Positions 1-8,824 of a stretch of DNA of 44,125 nucleotides are shown here, piece by piece. Both the position numbers and the translations under genes were made by a program. The notes beneath the pieces are model-generated. The model worked only from the letters and a program-made list of their open reading frames with translations, made no database searches and was not told the origin of the DNA. Location: the NCBI GenBank assembly GCA_025351925.1, contig JANXVC010000012.1:1-44125 (forward strand). Direction: 5' to 3'. Origin of the DNA: Rhodospirillales bacterium. GTDB taxonomy: Bacteria > Pseudomonadota > Alphaproteobacteria > Acetobacterales > Acetobacteraceae. Numbering within the stretch: position 1 is the first letter of the stretch; the number at the start of each line of letters is the position of its first letter.

Positions 1-1441
1 CGCCGAAGCCGACGCGCGTGGCAAAACCCTTCGGTAGGTCCGCGACAAATCCAGCAGCGGCGGCATAGGCGGCCGCCTCGATCTCCGCGTCGGTGGCGAG
101 CGGCCGGCCCATCCGGATATTGGCCGCCACCGTGTCGTCGAATAGCAGGGTATCCTGGCCGACATAGGCGATCGCGTCGCGCAGGCTGGCGAGCGTCACA
201 TCACGCACATCCGCGCCGTCGATGGTGATGCTGCCCGCCAGCACGTCCTGCAGCCGCGGAATGAGCGCCAACGCCGTGCTCTTGCCAGCGCCGGAGGGGC
301 CGACCAGGGCGATGGTCAGGCCGGGCGCTGCCTCGAACGATAAGCCGCGCAGGCCCGCCCGCCCGTCGGGATAGGCAAAGGTCACGCCGTCGAACCGCAC
401 CCGGCCCCGGCCGGGTGGCAGCGGAGGCGCCGCATTCCGCTCGACGATGCCGGCGGGCTCGTCGATCACGTGAAACACGCGCGCCAGGCCGGCCAGCCCC
501 TCCTGCAGCGCCGCGTTCATCGATCCAAGCGCGCGCAGCGGCTGGGCCGCGATCAGCAGGGCCGCCACGAACCCAGTGAAGTTGCCGACGCCGCCGTCAC
601 CCTGCGCCGCGCGCCAGCCGGCAAAACCGATCACCGCGGCAACCGCGGTACCGCCCAGGACCTCCAGCAGCGGGTCGAGCCGGGCGCGGCTGCGCGTCAT
701 GCGCAGCAAGGCGCGATACAGGTCGTTGAAGGCCGCCGCCGCCCGCGCTGCCTCCGCTGCCTCCAGCCGGTAGGCGCGCACCGTGCGGGCCTGGGCAAAG
801 CTCTCATGCAGCAGCGCCGCCGTTTCGCCCATGCGCTCCTGCATGCCGCCGGACGCCCGGCGGATGCGCTTGCCCAGCCGCTGGATCGGCAGTGCGGCGA
901 GCGGGTACAGCGCGGCTGCGATGGCGCTCAGCACCCAGTCGAGCCAGAGCATGCTGGCGACCAGGCCGATGACGGTCACGGTGTCCTTCACGCCATTCAC
1001 CGCGCGGGTCAGCGCCTCGCGGATGATGGCGGCGTCGGTGGTGAAGCGCGCCGCTAGCTGGGCTGGAGCCTCACGCTCGATCTGTGCGAGGTCGGCGTGG
1101 GCCAAATGGGTGAACATGCGGACCTGCAGCTCGCGGATGACCATCAGCACCGTCTGCTGCACGAGCACGTTCTGGCCGTACTGTGCGGCGGCCTTCGCGG
1201 CGGCCACGATCACGACCAAAATGGGAATCTGATACAGAATCCGCTGGTCCCGTCCGGTGAACATCGAGAATGCGCGGTCGATCACCACCGGATAGAGCGC
1301 GGTCAGCCCCGCCATCATCAGCGTCAGCACCAGGATCAGCAGCAGCCTGCCGCGGTGATGGCGCATGTGCTCGCGCCACAGGCGGCCCAGCAGCACGCGG
1401 GTGCTGTCGGTATCCGGCGCGGCTGGCAAAAGAGCGTCCAT
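1..1441 (-). CDS. ABC transporter ATP-binding/permease protein (MsbA/lipid A exporter-like), 3' end outside window
   Basis: Reverse-strand translation begins MDALLPAAPDTDSTRVLLGRLWREHMRHHRGRLLL...; contains Walker A ALVGPSGAGKST and Q-loop region AYVGQDTLLFDDTVAANIRMG; runs off the window edge. Confidence 0.9.
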   Translation of the reverse strand, partial: MDALLPAAPDTDSTRVLLGRLWREHMRHHRGRLLLILVLTLMMAGLTALYPVVIDRAFSMFTGRDQRILYQIPILVVIVAAAKAAAQYGQNVLVQQTVLMVIRELQVRMFTHLAHADLAQIEREAPAQLAARFTTDAAIIREALTRAVNGVKDTVTVIGLVASMLWLDWVLSAIAAALYPLAALPIQRLGKRIRRASGGMQERMGETAALLHESFAQARTVRAYRLEAAEAARAAAAFNDLYRALLRMTRSRARLDPLLEVLGGTAVAAVIGFAGWRAAQGDGGVGNFTGFVAALLIAAQPLRALGSMNAALQEGLAGLARVFHVIDEPAGIVERNAAPPLPPGRGRVRFDGVTFAYPDGRAGLRGLSFEAAPGLTIALVGPSGAGKSTALALIPRLQDVLAGSITIDGADVRDVTLASLRDAIAYVGQDTLLFDDTVAANIRMGRPLATDAEIEAAAYAAAAGFVADLPKGFATRVGFG

Positions 1442-1454
1442 GCGGCGGGGTGTA

Positions 1455-2642
1455 TCAGCCAGGCACCCGCCTCGCCAGTTCAGCCCGGCAGGCGGCGGCG
1501 CTGGCGCGGCAACCGCCGTCCATCCACCAGGCCCGAACCTCGCGCAGCAGCTCCCCCACCGCAGGACCGGGCGGCACACCGAGCGCGAGCGCGTCGCGGC
1601 CCTCCAGCGGAAATACAGGTCGGGACAGCGTCACCAACCGCGCTTGCAACGCCGCCCATTCCGGCCCGGCATCCCCTGCCAGCCAGGCCCGGCCCGTCAA
1701 AGCGCCCGGCGGCGCGTCCGCCAGCAAGCGGCGCAGCGCGTCGTCATCCATGTCTCGCTTTGGCGGCGGACCTGCCAAGGCGACCAGGCGATCGCGCTCG
1801 GCGACCGACATCCGCAGCCGCGCCGCAAGATCAAGCCCGGCGCCGGGCACCAGGGCAGCGAGCCGGAGCAGCGGGTCGGCCGGTCCGTCCGCCTGCACCA
1901 AACGGTCCAAGCGCTCCAAGTCCAACCGGCCCGGCAGCACCGCCGGCAGCACGCCCAGCCCGGCCATCAATTGCACGGCACCGCGTGGGTCCGGCGTCGC
2001 CAGAATGCGTTTCAGCTCGCTCCAAACCCGCTCAGGCGACAGGCGGGACAGGCCCGGCACGCCGTCCCGCAGTGCGTCGAGTGCTAAGGGGTCGGGGTCA
2101 CCATGGCCGTAGCGGGCATGGAACCGGAAGAAGCGCAGGATGCGCAGGTAATCCTCGGCAATCCGAGCAGCGGGATCGCCAACGAAGCGAACGCGGCCCG
2201 CACGCAGGTCGGCCGCGCCATCGAAATAGTCGAAGACGGCACCGTCCGGCAGCATGGACATCGCATTCATCGTGAAATCCCGCCGTGCCGCGTCCTCCTG
2301 CCAATCGCTGGTCCAGGCGACCTGTGCATGCCGGCCATCGGTCGCCTCGTCCCGGCGCAGGGTGGTGACCTCGAAGCCCCGACCACCGCTCACCGCCGTC
2401 ACAGTGCCGTGATCGAGTCCGGTAGGCACCGCACGGAGCCCAACGTCCTGCAAGGCACGGGTGACCGCATTGGGTAGGCTGGGCGTCGCGAGATCGACAT
2501 CGGCGACGACGCAGCCGGCGATCGCGTCCCGCACGCAGCCGCCTACCAAGCGAGCGTCCGGCAAGGCCGCGAGAACCGCCTGCAACGCCGGGTCGGAGAG
2601 GAAGGCCGGCAGCGCGATGCGCAACGCCGGCTGCGGCGTCAT
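1455..2642 (-). CDS. cca: CCA tRNA nucleotidyltransferase / poly(A) polymerase family
   Basis: 395 aa ORF with LVGGCVRDAIAG, DVDLATP, RRDFTMNAMS and RFFRFHARYG motifs. Confidence 0.92.
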   Translation of the reverse strand: MTPQPALRIALPAFLSDPALQAVLAALPDARLVGGCVRDAIAGCVVADVDLATPSLPNAVTRALQDVGLRAVPTGLDHGTVTAVSGGRGFEVTTLRRDEATDGRHAQVAWTSDWQEDAARRDFTMNAMSMLPDGAVFDYFDGAADLRAGRVRFVGDPAARIAEDYLRILRFFRFHARYGHGDPDPLALDALRDGVPGLSRLSPERVWSELKRILATPDPRGAVQLMAGLGVLPAVLPGRLDLERLDRLVQADGPADPLLRLAALVPGAGLDLAARLRMSVAERDRLVALAGPPPKRDMDDDALRRLLADAPPGALTGRAWLAGDAGPEWAALQARLVTLSRPVFPLEGRDALALGVPPGPAVGELLREVRAWWMDGGCRASAAACRAELARRVPG

Positions 2643-2884
2643 CCGGCGTGGCCCGGCACGATGCGGCCATTTTGCAATGCGGCCGGGATATAGCGCGCTC
2701 CGGCCGGCAGCCGCTCATGCACCCCGAACCAGGCCAATCCGCCGCCAAACACCAGAAGTCCTAGTAGAATTATCGAGAGGACACGCGGCGACGGCCCGAC
2801 CTGGCCGCGCGCAACCGTCACCCGCCACAGTGCGTAGGCGGCAAGCGGAGCAAAGAACAAGGCAAGCTCAGCCGCGCGGATCAT
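2639..2884 (-). CDS. DUF6111-like small membrane protein
   Basis: 81 aa ORF, hydrophobic N-terminus, ATGA overlap with cca, conserved position between NUDIX and cca. Confidence 0.75.
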   Translation of the reverse strand: MIRAAELALFFAPLAAYALWRVTVARGQVGPSPRVLSIILLGLLVFGGGLAWFGVHERLPAGARYIPAALQNGRIVPGHAG

Positions 2885-3513
2885 TGTGCGGCTACGGCAA
2901 TCGCGCCAGCGTCGCGGATGTCATGGGCCCGCAGCCGATGCGCCAAATGCACCAGAATTGCAGCCGTGGCACCCCAAATGTAGTGGTCGGGATGCGGCCA
3001 CACCCAAAATTCCCGCATCCGTCCGCGAAAATGGGCGCGCCGCCGCTCGGGTGCGGCTGGATCGAGCAAGACAGAAAGCGGCAGGACAAAGATGGCTTCG
3101 ACTTCGGCCTCCGACGGCCTCAGCGCCAGGTTGTCCGGCAACAGCGCCAGCACGGGAGCAATGCGGAAGCCGGAACCCGTAACGTAGTCCGGCAACCGGC
3201 CGACAAGCTCGACCTGATCGGGATGCAGGCCGATCTCCTCCTCTGCTTCCCGCAACGCAGCCGCCTCAATCGACAGATCGGACTGCTCAATCCTGCCGCC
3301 CGGGAACGCCACCTGGCCAGCATGAGATTTCAGCTGCGCCGAACGCTTGGTCAACAGCACCCCCGGCCGGTCGCCATGCAGGATCGGCACCAAAACGGCC
3401 GCGGACACCAGCGGACCACGGTTAAGGTCCAAGGCGTCGTCCGAGGTGGCGAGTGCTGCAATGGCGTCGGAAGGGACGAAAGCGAGGCGCTCACGCAGCG
3501 TCGTCAGGTCCAA
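2881..3513 (-). CDS. NUDIX hydrolase (CoA pyrophosphatase type)
   Basis: Nudix box GGRIEQSDLSIEAAALREAEEEIGL; start chosen as TTG at 3513 because the longer ORF overlaps the DUF1285 gene. Confidence 0.87.
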   Translation of the reverse strand: MDLTTLRERLAFVPSDAIAALATSDDALDLNRGPLVSAAVLVPILHGDRPGVLLTKRSAQLKSHAGQVAFPGGRIEQSDLSIEAAALREAEEEIGLHPDQVELVGRLPDYVTGSGFRIAPVLALLPDNLALRPSEAEVEAIFVLPLSVLLDPAAPERRRAHFRGRMREFWVWPHPDHYIWGATAAILVHLAHRLRAHDIRDAGAIAVAAQ

Positions 3514-3517
3514 CCGG

Positions 3518-4132
3518 TCAAGCCTCGCAAAAATCGTAATCGGCGTTCGGCAGATCGCCCAACGAGAAGAATTGCCCTTGGCTCCACACTCCCAGCACAC
3601 GGCGGCCCGCAACCAAGCCGGGCACCGCAAGCGCCACCAGCTCATAATACACGGCACGGCCGATACGTGCCTCGAGCGCGACGCCCTCAGATGCCCGGAT
3701 TGTGATGTAAGGCGTGGGTTCGCACGTCAAGCAATCGTGTTTGACCCGGATCGGATGCTCGGCGCCCGCCGCCACAACCTGATCGACGTTCGTGCGGAAG
3801 GACAGCACCTGATGCCGGCCGTCGCCAGACCAATCCATCTCAACCGCGAGCCAGGGCGCATCTTCGACCTGGATGCGGCCGCGCTCAACGGGCGTCTCCA
3901 GCCAATAATCGCCGTTATTGCTGCGCTTCAGCACGCTGCTGAACAGGCAAACCAGCTCTTTCCGCCCAATCGGACTGCCGCGATACAGCCAAGTGCCGTC
4001 GCGCTTGATCAGGAACGGCAGGTCGCCGCACTCGACCCGAGGCGGGCGGGATCGGATGGGTTTCGCAACACCTGGACAGGCTGCAGCCTGCGGTGAGTGG
4101 TTTTCATGTCTGGCAGTTTGCGGCTCGGGCAT
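3518..4132 (-). CDS. DUF1285 domain-containing protein
   Basis: CGDLPFLIKRDGTWLYRGSPIGRKELVCLFSSVLKR; position upstream of NUDIX-cca is typical. Confidence 0.85.
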   Translation of the reverse strand: MPEPQTARHENHSPQAAACPGVAKPIRSRPPRVECGDLPFLIKRDGTWLYRGSPIGRKELVCLFSSVLKRSNNGDYWLETPVERGRIQVEDAPWLAVEMDWSGDGRHQVLSFRTNVDQVVAAGAEHPIRVKHDCLTCEPTPYITIRASEGVALEARIGRAVYYELVALAVPGLVAGRRVLGVWSQGQFFSLGDLPNADYDFCEA

Positions 4133-4210
4133 GGCATCGTTCACGTCTGCGTCTCCGGGCAACGCCGTGCGTCTGTCGCCGTTAGCGATATAGGTAGTCT
4201 CCCCCCGTTG

Positions 4211-5281
4211 ATGAAACCCCCGGCGTGGGTAGATCATGGGGGTACACGTAGCGTCGCTTCCCTGCCCCCTTCACTGGAGTATCCGCCGTTGCCGATAAGC
4301 GACACAGAGGGCCTGGTAGCTGACGTCGAGGCGCTGGGTGCCCGGGCGGCGGCAGCCCGGGCGGAGATCGGCCGGGTCATCTTCGGGCAGGAGTCGGTCG
4401 TTGAGGAGGTGCTGGTCACCCTGCTGTCCGGCGGCCATGCGCTGCTGGTCGGCGTGCCCGGCCTTGGCAAGACGCTGCTGGTCGAGACGCTCGGCACGGT
4501 GCTCGGCCTGACGCCCAAGCGCGTGCAGTTCACCCCGGACCTGATGCCGGCCGACATCACCGGCAGCGAGGTGCTGGACGATGACGGCCAGGGCCGCCGC
4601 AGCTTCCGCTTCGTGCCCGGCCCGGTGTTCTGCCAGCTGCTGATGGCGGACGAGATCAACCGCGCCAGCCCGCGCACCCAGTCTGCGTTGCTGCAGGCCA
4701 TGCAGGAGGGCCGGGTGGCGGTCGGCGGCGTTGATCACCCGCTGCCCCGTCCGTTCCACGTCCTCGCGACCCAGAACCCGATCGAGCAGGAAGGCACCTA
4801 TCCGCTGCCCGAGGCGCAGCTGGACCGGTTTCTGCTGCAGGTGGACGTCGGCTACCCCGATCTTGCAGCCGAACGCGCCATGCTGCTGGCGACCACTGGC
4901 TCGGAGATGGCTCGCGCCCGTCCAGTATTGACTGGCGACGAACTGATGGCTGCGCAGCGGCTGATCCGCCGGGTGCCGGTTGGCGAGACCGTGGTGGACG
5001 CGATCCTGAACCTGGTGCGCGGCGGCCGGCCCGAGACGACCGGCATCGAGGCCGTGCGCTGGCATGTCGCCTGGGGCCCCGGGCCACGTGCCGCGCAGTC
5101 GCTGATGCTCGCCTGCCGTGCCCGCGCCGTGCTGGACGGCCGGCTCTCCCCGAGCCTCGACGACGTCGCGGCGCTGGCCCAGCCGGTGCTGCGGCATCGC
5201 ATGGCGCTGAATTTCTCCGCCAGGGCAGAGGGGGTTGGCCTTCCCGACGTGATCGACGGCTTGGTCGGCCAGGTCGTATGA
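4211..5281 (+). CDS. MoxR-family AAA ATPase
   Basis: GVPGLGKT Walker A, ADEINRASPRTQSALLQAMQEG, ATQNPIEQEGTYPLPEAQLDRF. Confidence 0.95.
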   Translation: MKPPAWVDHGGTRSVASLPPSLEYPPLPISDTEGLVADVEALGARAAAARAEIGRVIFGQESVVEEVLVTLLSGGHALLVGVPGLGKTLLVETLGTVLGLTPKRVQFTPDLMPADITGSEVLDDDGQGRRSFRFVPGPVFCQLLMADEINRASPRTQSALLQAMQEGRVAVGGVDHPLPRPFHVLATQNPIEQEGTYPLPEAQLDRFLLQVDVGYPDLAAERAMLLATTGSEMARARPVLTGDELMAAQRLIRRVPVGETVVDAILNLVRGGRPETTGIEAVRWHVAWGPGPRAAQSLMLACRARAVLDGRLSPSLDDVAALAQPVLRHRMALNFSARAEGVGLPDVIDGLVGQVV

Positions 5282-5288
5282 CTTGGTG

Positions 5289-6170
5289 ATGCCGGGGAAC
5301 CCGGCCTCGTTGCCGGGCCAGAATGCGCGCCGGGCGGAGCCGCTGGGATCACGGCTGCCGCCGCTCCTCGTGGCGGCACAGCGGGTCGCGGCAACGGTGG
5401 CGCAGGGCGTGCACGGCCGCCGTCGCGTCGGTCAGGGCGACAGCTTCTGGCAATACCGCCCGCATCTGCCCGGTGACAGCCAAAGCCGCATCGACTGGCG
5501 CGCCAGCGGCAAATCCGACCGCGCCTTCGTCCGCGAGACCGAGTGGGAAGCGGCGCAGTCGGTGTTCCTGTGGCGCGACAACTCCGCCAGCATGGCGTGG
5601 CGCTCCGGCACGGCGGTGCCCGAAAAGCGCGAACGGGCCGACCTGCTGCTGCTCGCCCTGGGCGCCCTTTTGCTCCGTGGCGGCGAGCGGGTGCGCCTGT
5701 TGGGCGGCCCGCCCCGGCTCCGAGGGGGCCGTGCGGCCCTCGACGGCCTCGCGGACGCGCTGGCCGACCTCCCCAAGAGTGGCGGCATGCCGGAGGCAGC
5801 TCCCGTGCCGCGATATTCGTCCGTCGTGCTGATCGGCGACTTTTTATCGCCGCTTGACGAGATCCGGGCTGTCGTCGCGGGCCTTGCTGCCCTCCCGGTC
5901 GCCGGCCATTTGCTCCAGGTGCTGGACCCCGCCGAGGCGCTGCTGCCCTATACCGGCCGCGTCCGCTTTCGCGGCATGAAGCAGGAGCTCGACGCCGTCG
6001 TGCCGCGCGTCGAGGGCATACGCAACGGGTATGCCGAGGCGTTGGCAGAGCAGCAACGCGGCTTGTCGGCTCTATGCTCGACCGCCGGCTGGAGCTTTGG
6101 CGTGCATCGCACCGATCACCCTCCGGAGGCCGCGCTGCTCGGCCTTTTTATCGCCATGAGTCCCGCTTGA
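5289..6170 (+). CDS. DUF58 domain-containing protein
   Basis: GQGDSFWQYRPHLPGDSQSRIDWRASGKSDRAFVRETEWE is a DUF58 signature; directly follows moxR. Confidence 0.9.
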   Translation: MPGNPASLPGQNARRAEPLGSRLPPLLVAAQRVAATVAQGVHGRRRVGQGDSFWQYRPHLPGDSQSRIDWRASGKSDRAFVRETEWEAAQSVFLWRDNSASMAWRSGTAVPEKRERADLLLLALGALLLRGGERVRLLGGPPRLRGGRAALDGLADALADLPKSGGMPEAAPVPRYSSVVLIGDFLSPLDEIRAVVAGLAALPVAGHLLQVLDPAEALLPYTGRVRFRGMKQELDAVVPRVEGIRNGYAEALAEQQRGLSALCSTAGWSFGVHRTDHPPEAALLGLFIAMSPA

Positions 6171-8824
6171 TCTTCGCAGCACCCTGGCTGCTGCTGGCTC
6201 TGGCCGCACTGCCTCTGCTGTGGTGGCTGTTGCGCGTCACTCCGCCCTCTCCGCGCCTGCAAAGCTTTCCGGCAATCCGGCTGCTGGCGGGGCTGCGGGC
6301 CGACGAGCATACCGCATCCCGCACGCCATGGTGGCTGTTGGCGCTTCGGCTGCTGGCGGCCGGGCTGGTGATCATTGGCCTGGCTGGTCCGGTGCTGGAC
6401 GCCGCGGGCGCCCTGCCGGGCAGCGGGCCGCTATTATTGGTGATCGACGACGGCTGGGCGGCGGCGGCGGACTGGACGGCGCGCATGCAGGCCGCAGGTT
6501 CCGTGCTGGACCGGGCGGAGCGTACAGGCCGCACCGCGGCGCTGCTGACAACCGCGCGGACTGAGGCCGACCAAGCGCCGCAGCTCTCCCCAGCCATGGC
6601 CGTGCCCGACCTGCGCACGCGTTTGGCCGCCTTGCGTCCGAAAGCGTGGGCTCCGGACCGCGTTGCAGCCACGGCGGCGCTCAAGGGTGCCTCGGCCGGC
6701 GCGGTCGCCTATGTCTCGGACGGCGCCTCGGCAGCCGGGGACACGGCATTCGGACAAGCTTTGGCGGCTCTCGGGCCGACCACTCAGATGCAGCCCGACC
6801 CCTTGCCCGTCCGCCTCGCCCGGCCGCCGCGCGCCGAGGCCGGACGCCTCGTCGCCCGCGTATCGGCGCTGCCGCAGCCGGCGGAGCGGCCGTTGGCCGT
6901 CCTGGCGCAGACCGGCGATGGCCGTACCCTGGCGCGGGTTGACGCTGTAATCCCCGCTGGGGCTACCGCTGCGGAGGTTCCCATCCCGTTGCCGCCGGAA
7001 CTGCGCAACCAGCTTGCGCGCCTGGTGCTCGACGGCGGAGCCGGCGCTGGGTCGGTCGTGCTGCTCGATGAGCGGTGGAGGCGGCGTCCTGTTGGATTGC
7101 TCGCGGCCCAGGAGGGCGCCGACACGCCGCTGATCGGACCGCTGTTCTACGTTCGCCGCGCTCTGGCTTTGACGTCCGAACTTCGCGAGGGCAATCTTGC
7201 GGCGTTGCTGTCGCGCGAGCTCTCGGTGCTGGTGCTGGCCGACCTGCCGCTCGAAGGCGAGGACGCGGCGGCGCTGGAGCGCTGGGTCGAGGCGGGCGGG
7301 TTGCTGGTCCGCTTTGCCGGCCCGCGTATGGCGGAAGCGAGCAGCGATCCGTCCTGGCACGATCCGCTCCTGCCGGTGCGGCTATTGGCTGGCGACCGGC
7401 AATTAGGCGGCGCGCTGTCCTGGAGTCAGCCTGCAGCTCTCGCCCGGTTCCCAGCCGCTTCGCCGTTCACCGGCCTCGACATCCCTGAAGAGGTTCTGGT
7501 AACGCGCCAAGTGCTCGCTGAACCTTCGGCGCAGTTAGCCGAGCGGAGCTGGGCGCTGCTCGCCGACGGCACGCCGTTGGTGACCGCGGCACCGCGCGGC
7601 GCCGGGCGGGTGGTGCTGTTCCATGTGACGGCGAACGCCGATTGGTCAAACCTGCCGCTGTCGGGTCTGTTCGTTGATATGCTGCGTCGTCTCGTGGACC
7701 TGTCGGCTGGTGTGGCCGGCGCCCCGGAAGACACCGTTCTGGCCCCAGCCGAGGCGCTGGACGGTTTCGGCGTCCTTGGTCCGCCGCCCCCGGCGGCAAG
7801 GGGGTTGACCGCCGCCGACCTGGTTACCCCTGTCGTATCGCCGCGTCATCCGCCGGGGACCTATGGACCGGAAAGCGGCCGGCGCGCGCTCAACCTTGGC
7901 GCTGCCCTGCCCGAGCTTACCGCCGCAGCGCCGGTGCCGGGTGCAGCGCTGGCGCCAATCTCCGGCATGGCTCGCGAGCGGGCGTTGGGCCCAGGACTGC
8001 TGGCGGTGGCGGTCGGTCTGCTGGCGCTCGATCTGCTGCTCTCGCTGTGGCTGCGCGGCCTGCTTCGCCTGCGGGCGGCGACCGTGAGCATGCTGTTGCT
8101 GGTTGCCATGCCGGCGTGGGCCGAGGATGTGCCAGCACTGGCGACCCGCCTGGCCTATGTCGTGACCGGCGACGCCCAGGTGGATGGCGTGTCGCGCGCT
8201 GGGCTGCTCGGTCTGTCAGCCTACGTGAACCGGCGAACCGCGGCGAGCCTGGCCGACCCGTCCGCAATCGTGCCGGGGCAGGATGATCTGTCTTTCTATC
8301 CACTATTATATTGGCCGGTGACCGCCAATGCGACGCTCAGCCCGACCGCGATCACCGCGCTGAACGACTACACCAGCCGCGGCGGCATCATCCTGATCGA
8401 CACCCGCGACGGCGGCAGCGGAGCGGGCTTCGCACCCGGCGCCGAGGCCGCGCTTCGCCGTGTCGCACAGGGCCTGGCGGTGCCGCCCCTGACGCCACTC
8501 TCCAGCGACCACGTGCTGGCACGCTCGTTCTATTTGCTGCAGGAGTTTCCCGGGCGGTTCGCCGGCGACACCGTATGGGTGCAGCGTGACCAGGACCGCA
8601 GCAACGACAGCGTCAGCCCGGTGATCATCGGCGGCCATGACTGGGCGGCGGCTTGGGCGGTGGACGGCGCGGGGCGCAATCCCTACGCCACGATCCCCGG
8701 CGGCACGCGGCAGCGCACGCTGGCCTATCGCTTCGGGGTCAATCTCGTCATGTATGCGTTGACCGGGAACTATAAGGGTGACCAGGTCCACGTTCCGGCC
8801 ATCTTGGAGCGCCTGGGTCAATGA
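6167..8824 (+). CDS. DUF4159 domain-containing membrane protein with BatA-like N-terminus
   Basis: N-terminal LIFAAPWLLLALAALPLLWWLLRVTPPSPR; C-terminal DLSFYPLLYWPVTANATLSPTAITALNDYTSRGGIILIDTRD (DUF4159); TTG start overlaps upstream TGA. Confidence 0.88.
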   Translation: MIFAAPWLLLALAALPLLWWLLRVTPPSPRLQSFPAIRLLAGLRADEHTASRTPWWLLALRLLAAGLVIIGLAGPVLDAAGALPGSGPLLLVIDDGWAAAADWTARMQAAGSVLDRAERTGRTAALLTTARTEADQAPQLSPAMAVPDLRTRLAALRPKAWAPDRVAATAALKGASAGAVAYVSDGASAAGDTAFGQALAALGPTTQMQPDPLPVRLARPPRAEAGRLVARVSALPQPAERPLAVLAQTGDGRTLARVDAVIPAGATAAEVPIPLPPELRNQLARLVLDGGAGAGSVVLLDERWRRRPVGLLAAQEGADTPLIGPLFYVRRALALTSELREGNLAALLSRELSVLVLADLPLEGEDAAALERWVEAGGLLVRFAGPRMAEASSDPSWHDPLLPVRLLAGDRQLGGALSWSQPAALARFPAASPFTGLDIPEEVLVTRQVLAEPSAQLAERSWALLADGTPLVTAAPRGAGRVVLFHVTANADWSNLPLSGLFVDMLRRLVDLSAGVAGAPEDTVLAPAEALDGFGVLGPPPPAARGLTAADLVTPVVSPRHPPGTYGPESGRRALNLGAALPELTAAAPVPGAALAPISGMARERALGPGLLAVAVGLLALDLLLSLWLRGLLRLRAATVSMLLLVAMPAWAEDVPALATRLAYVVTGDAQVDGVSRAGLLGLSAYVNRRTAASLADPSAIVPGQDDLSFYPLLYWPVTANATLSPTAITALNDYTSRGGIILIDTRDGGSGAGFAPGAEAALRRVAQGLAVPPLTPLSSDHVLARSFYLLQEFPGRFAGDTVWVQRDQDRSNDSVSPVIIGGHDWAAAWAVDGAGRNPYATIPGGTRQRTLAYRFGVNLVMYALTGNYKGDQVHVPAILERLGQ

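Noticed and set aside
1097-2275. 392-aa plus-strand ORF
   Set aside because: Antisense to the ABC exporter and cca; low-complexity Arg/Pro/Ala-rich.
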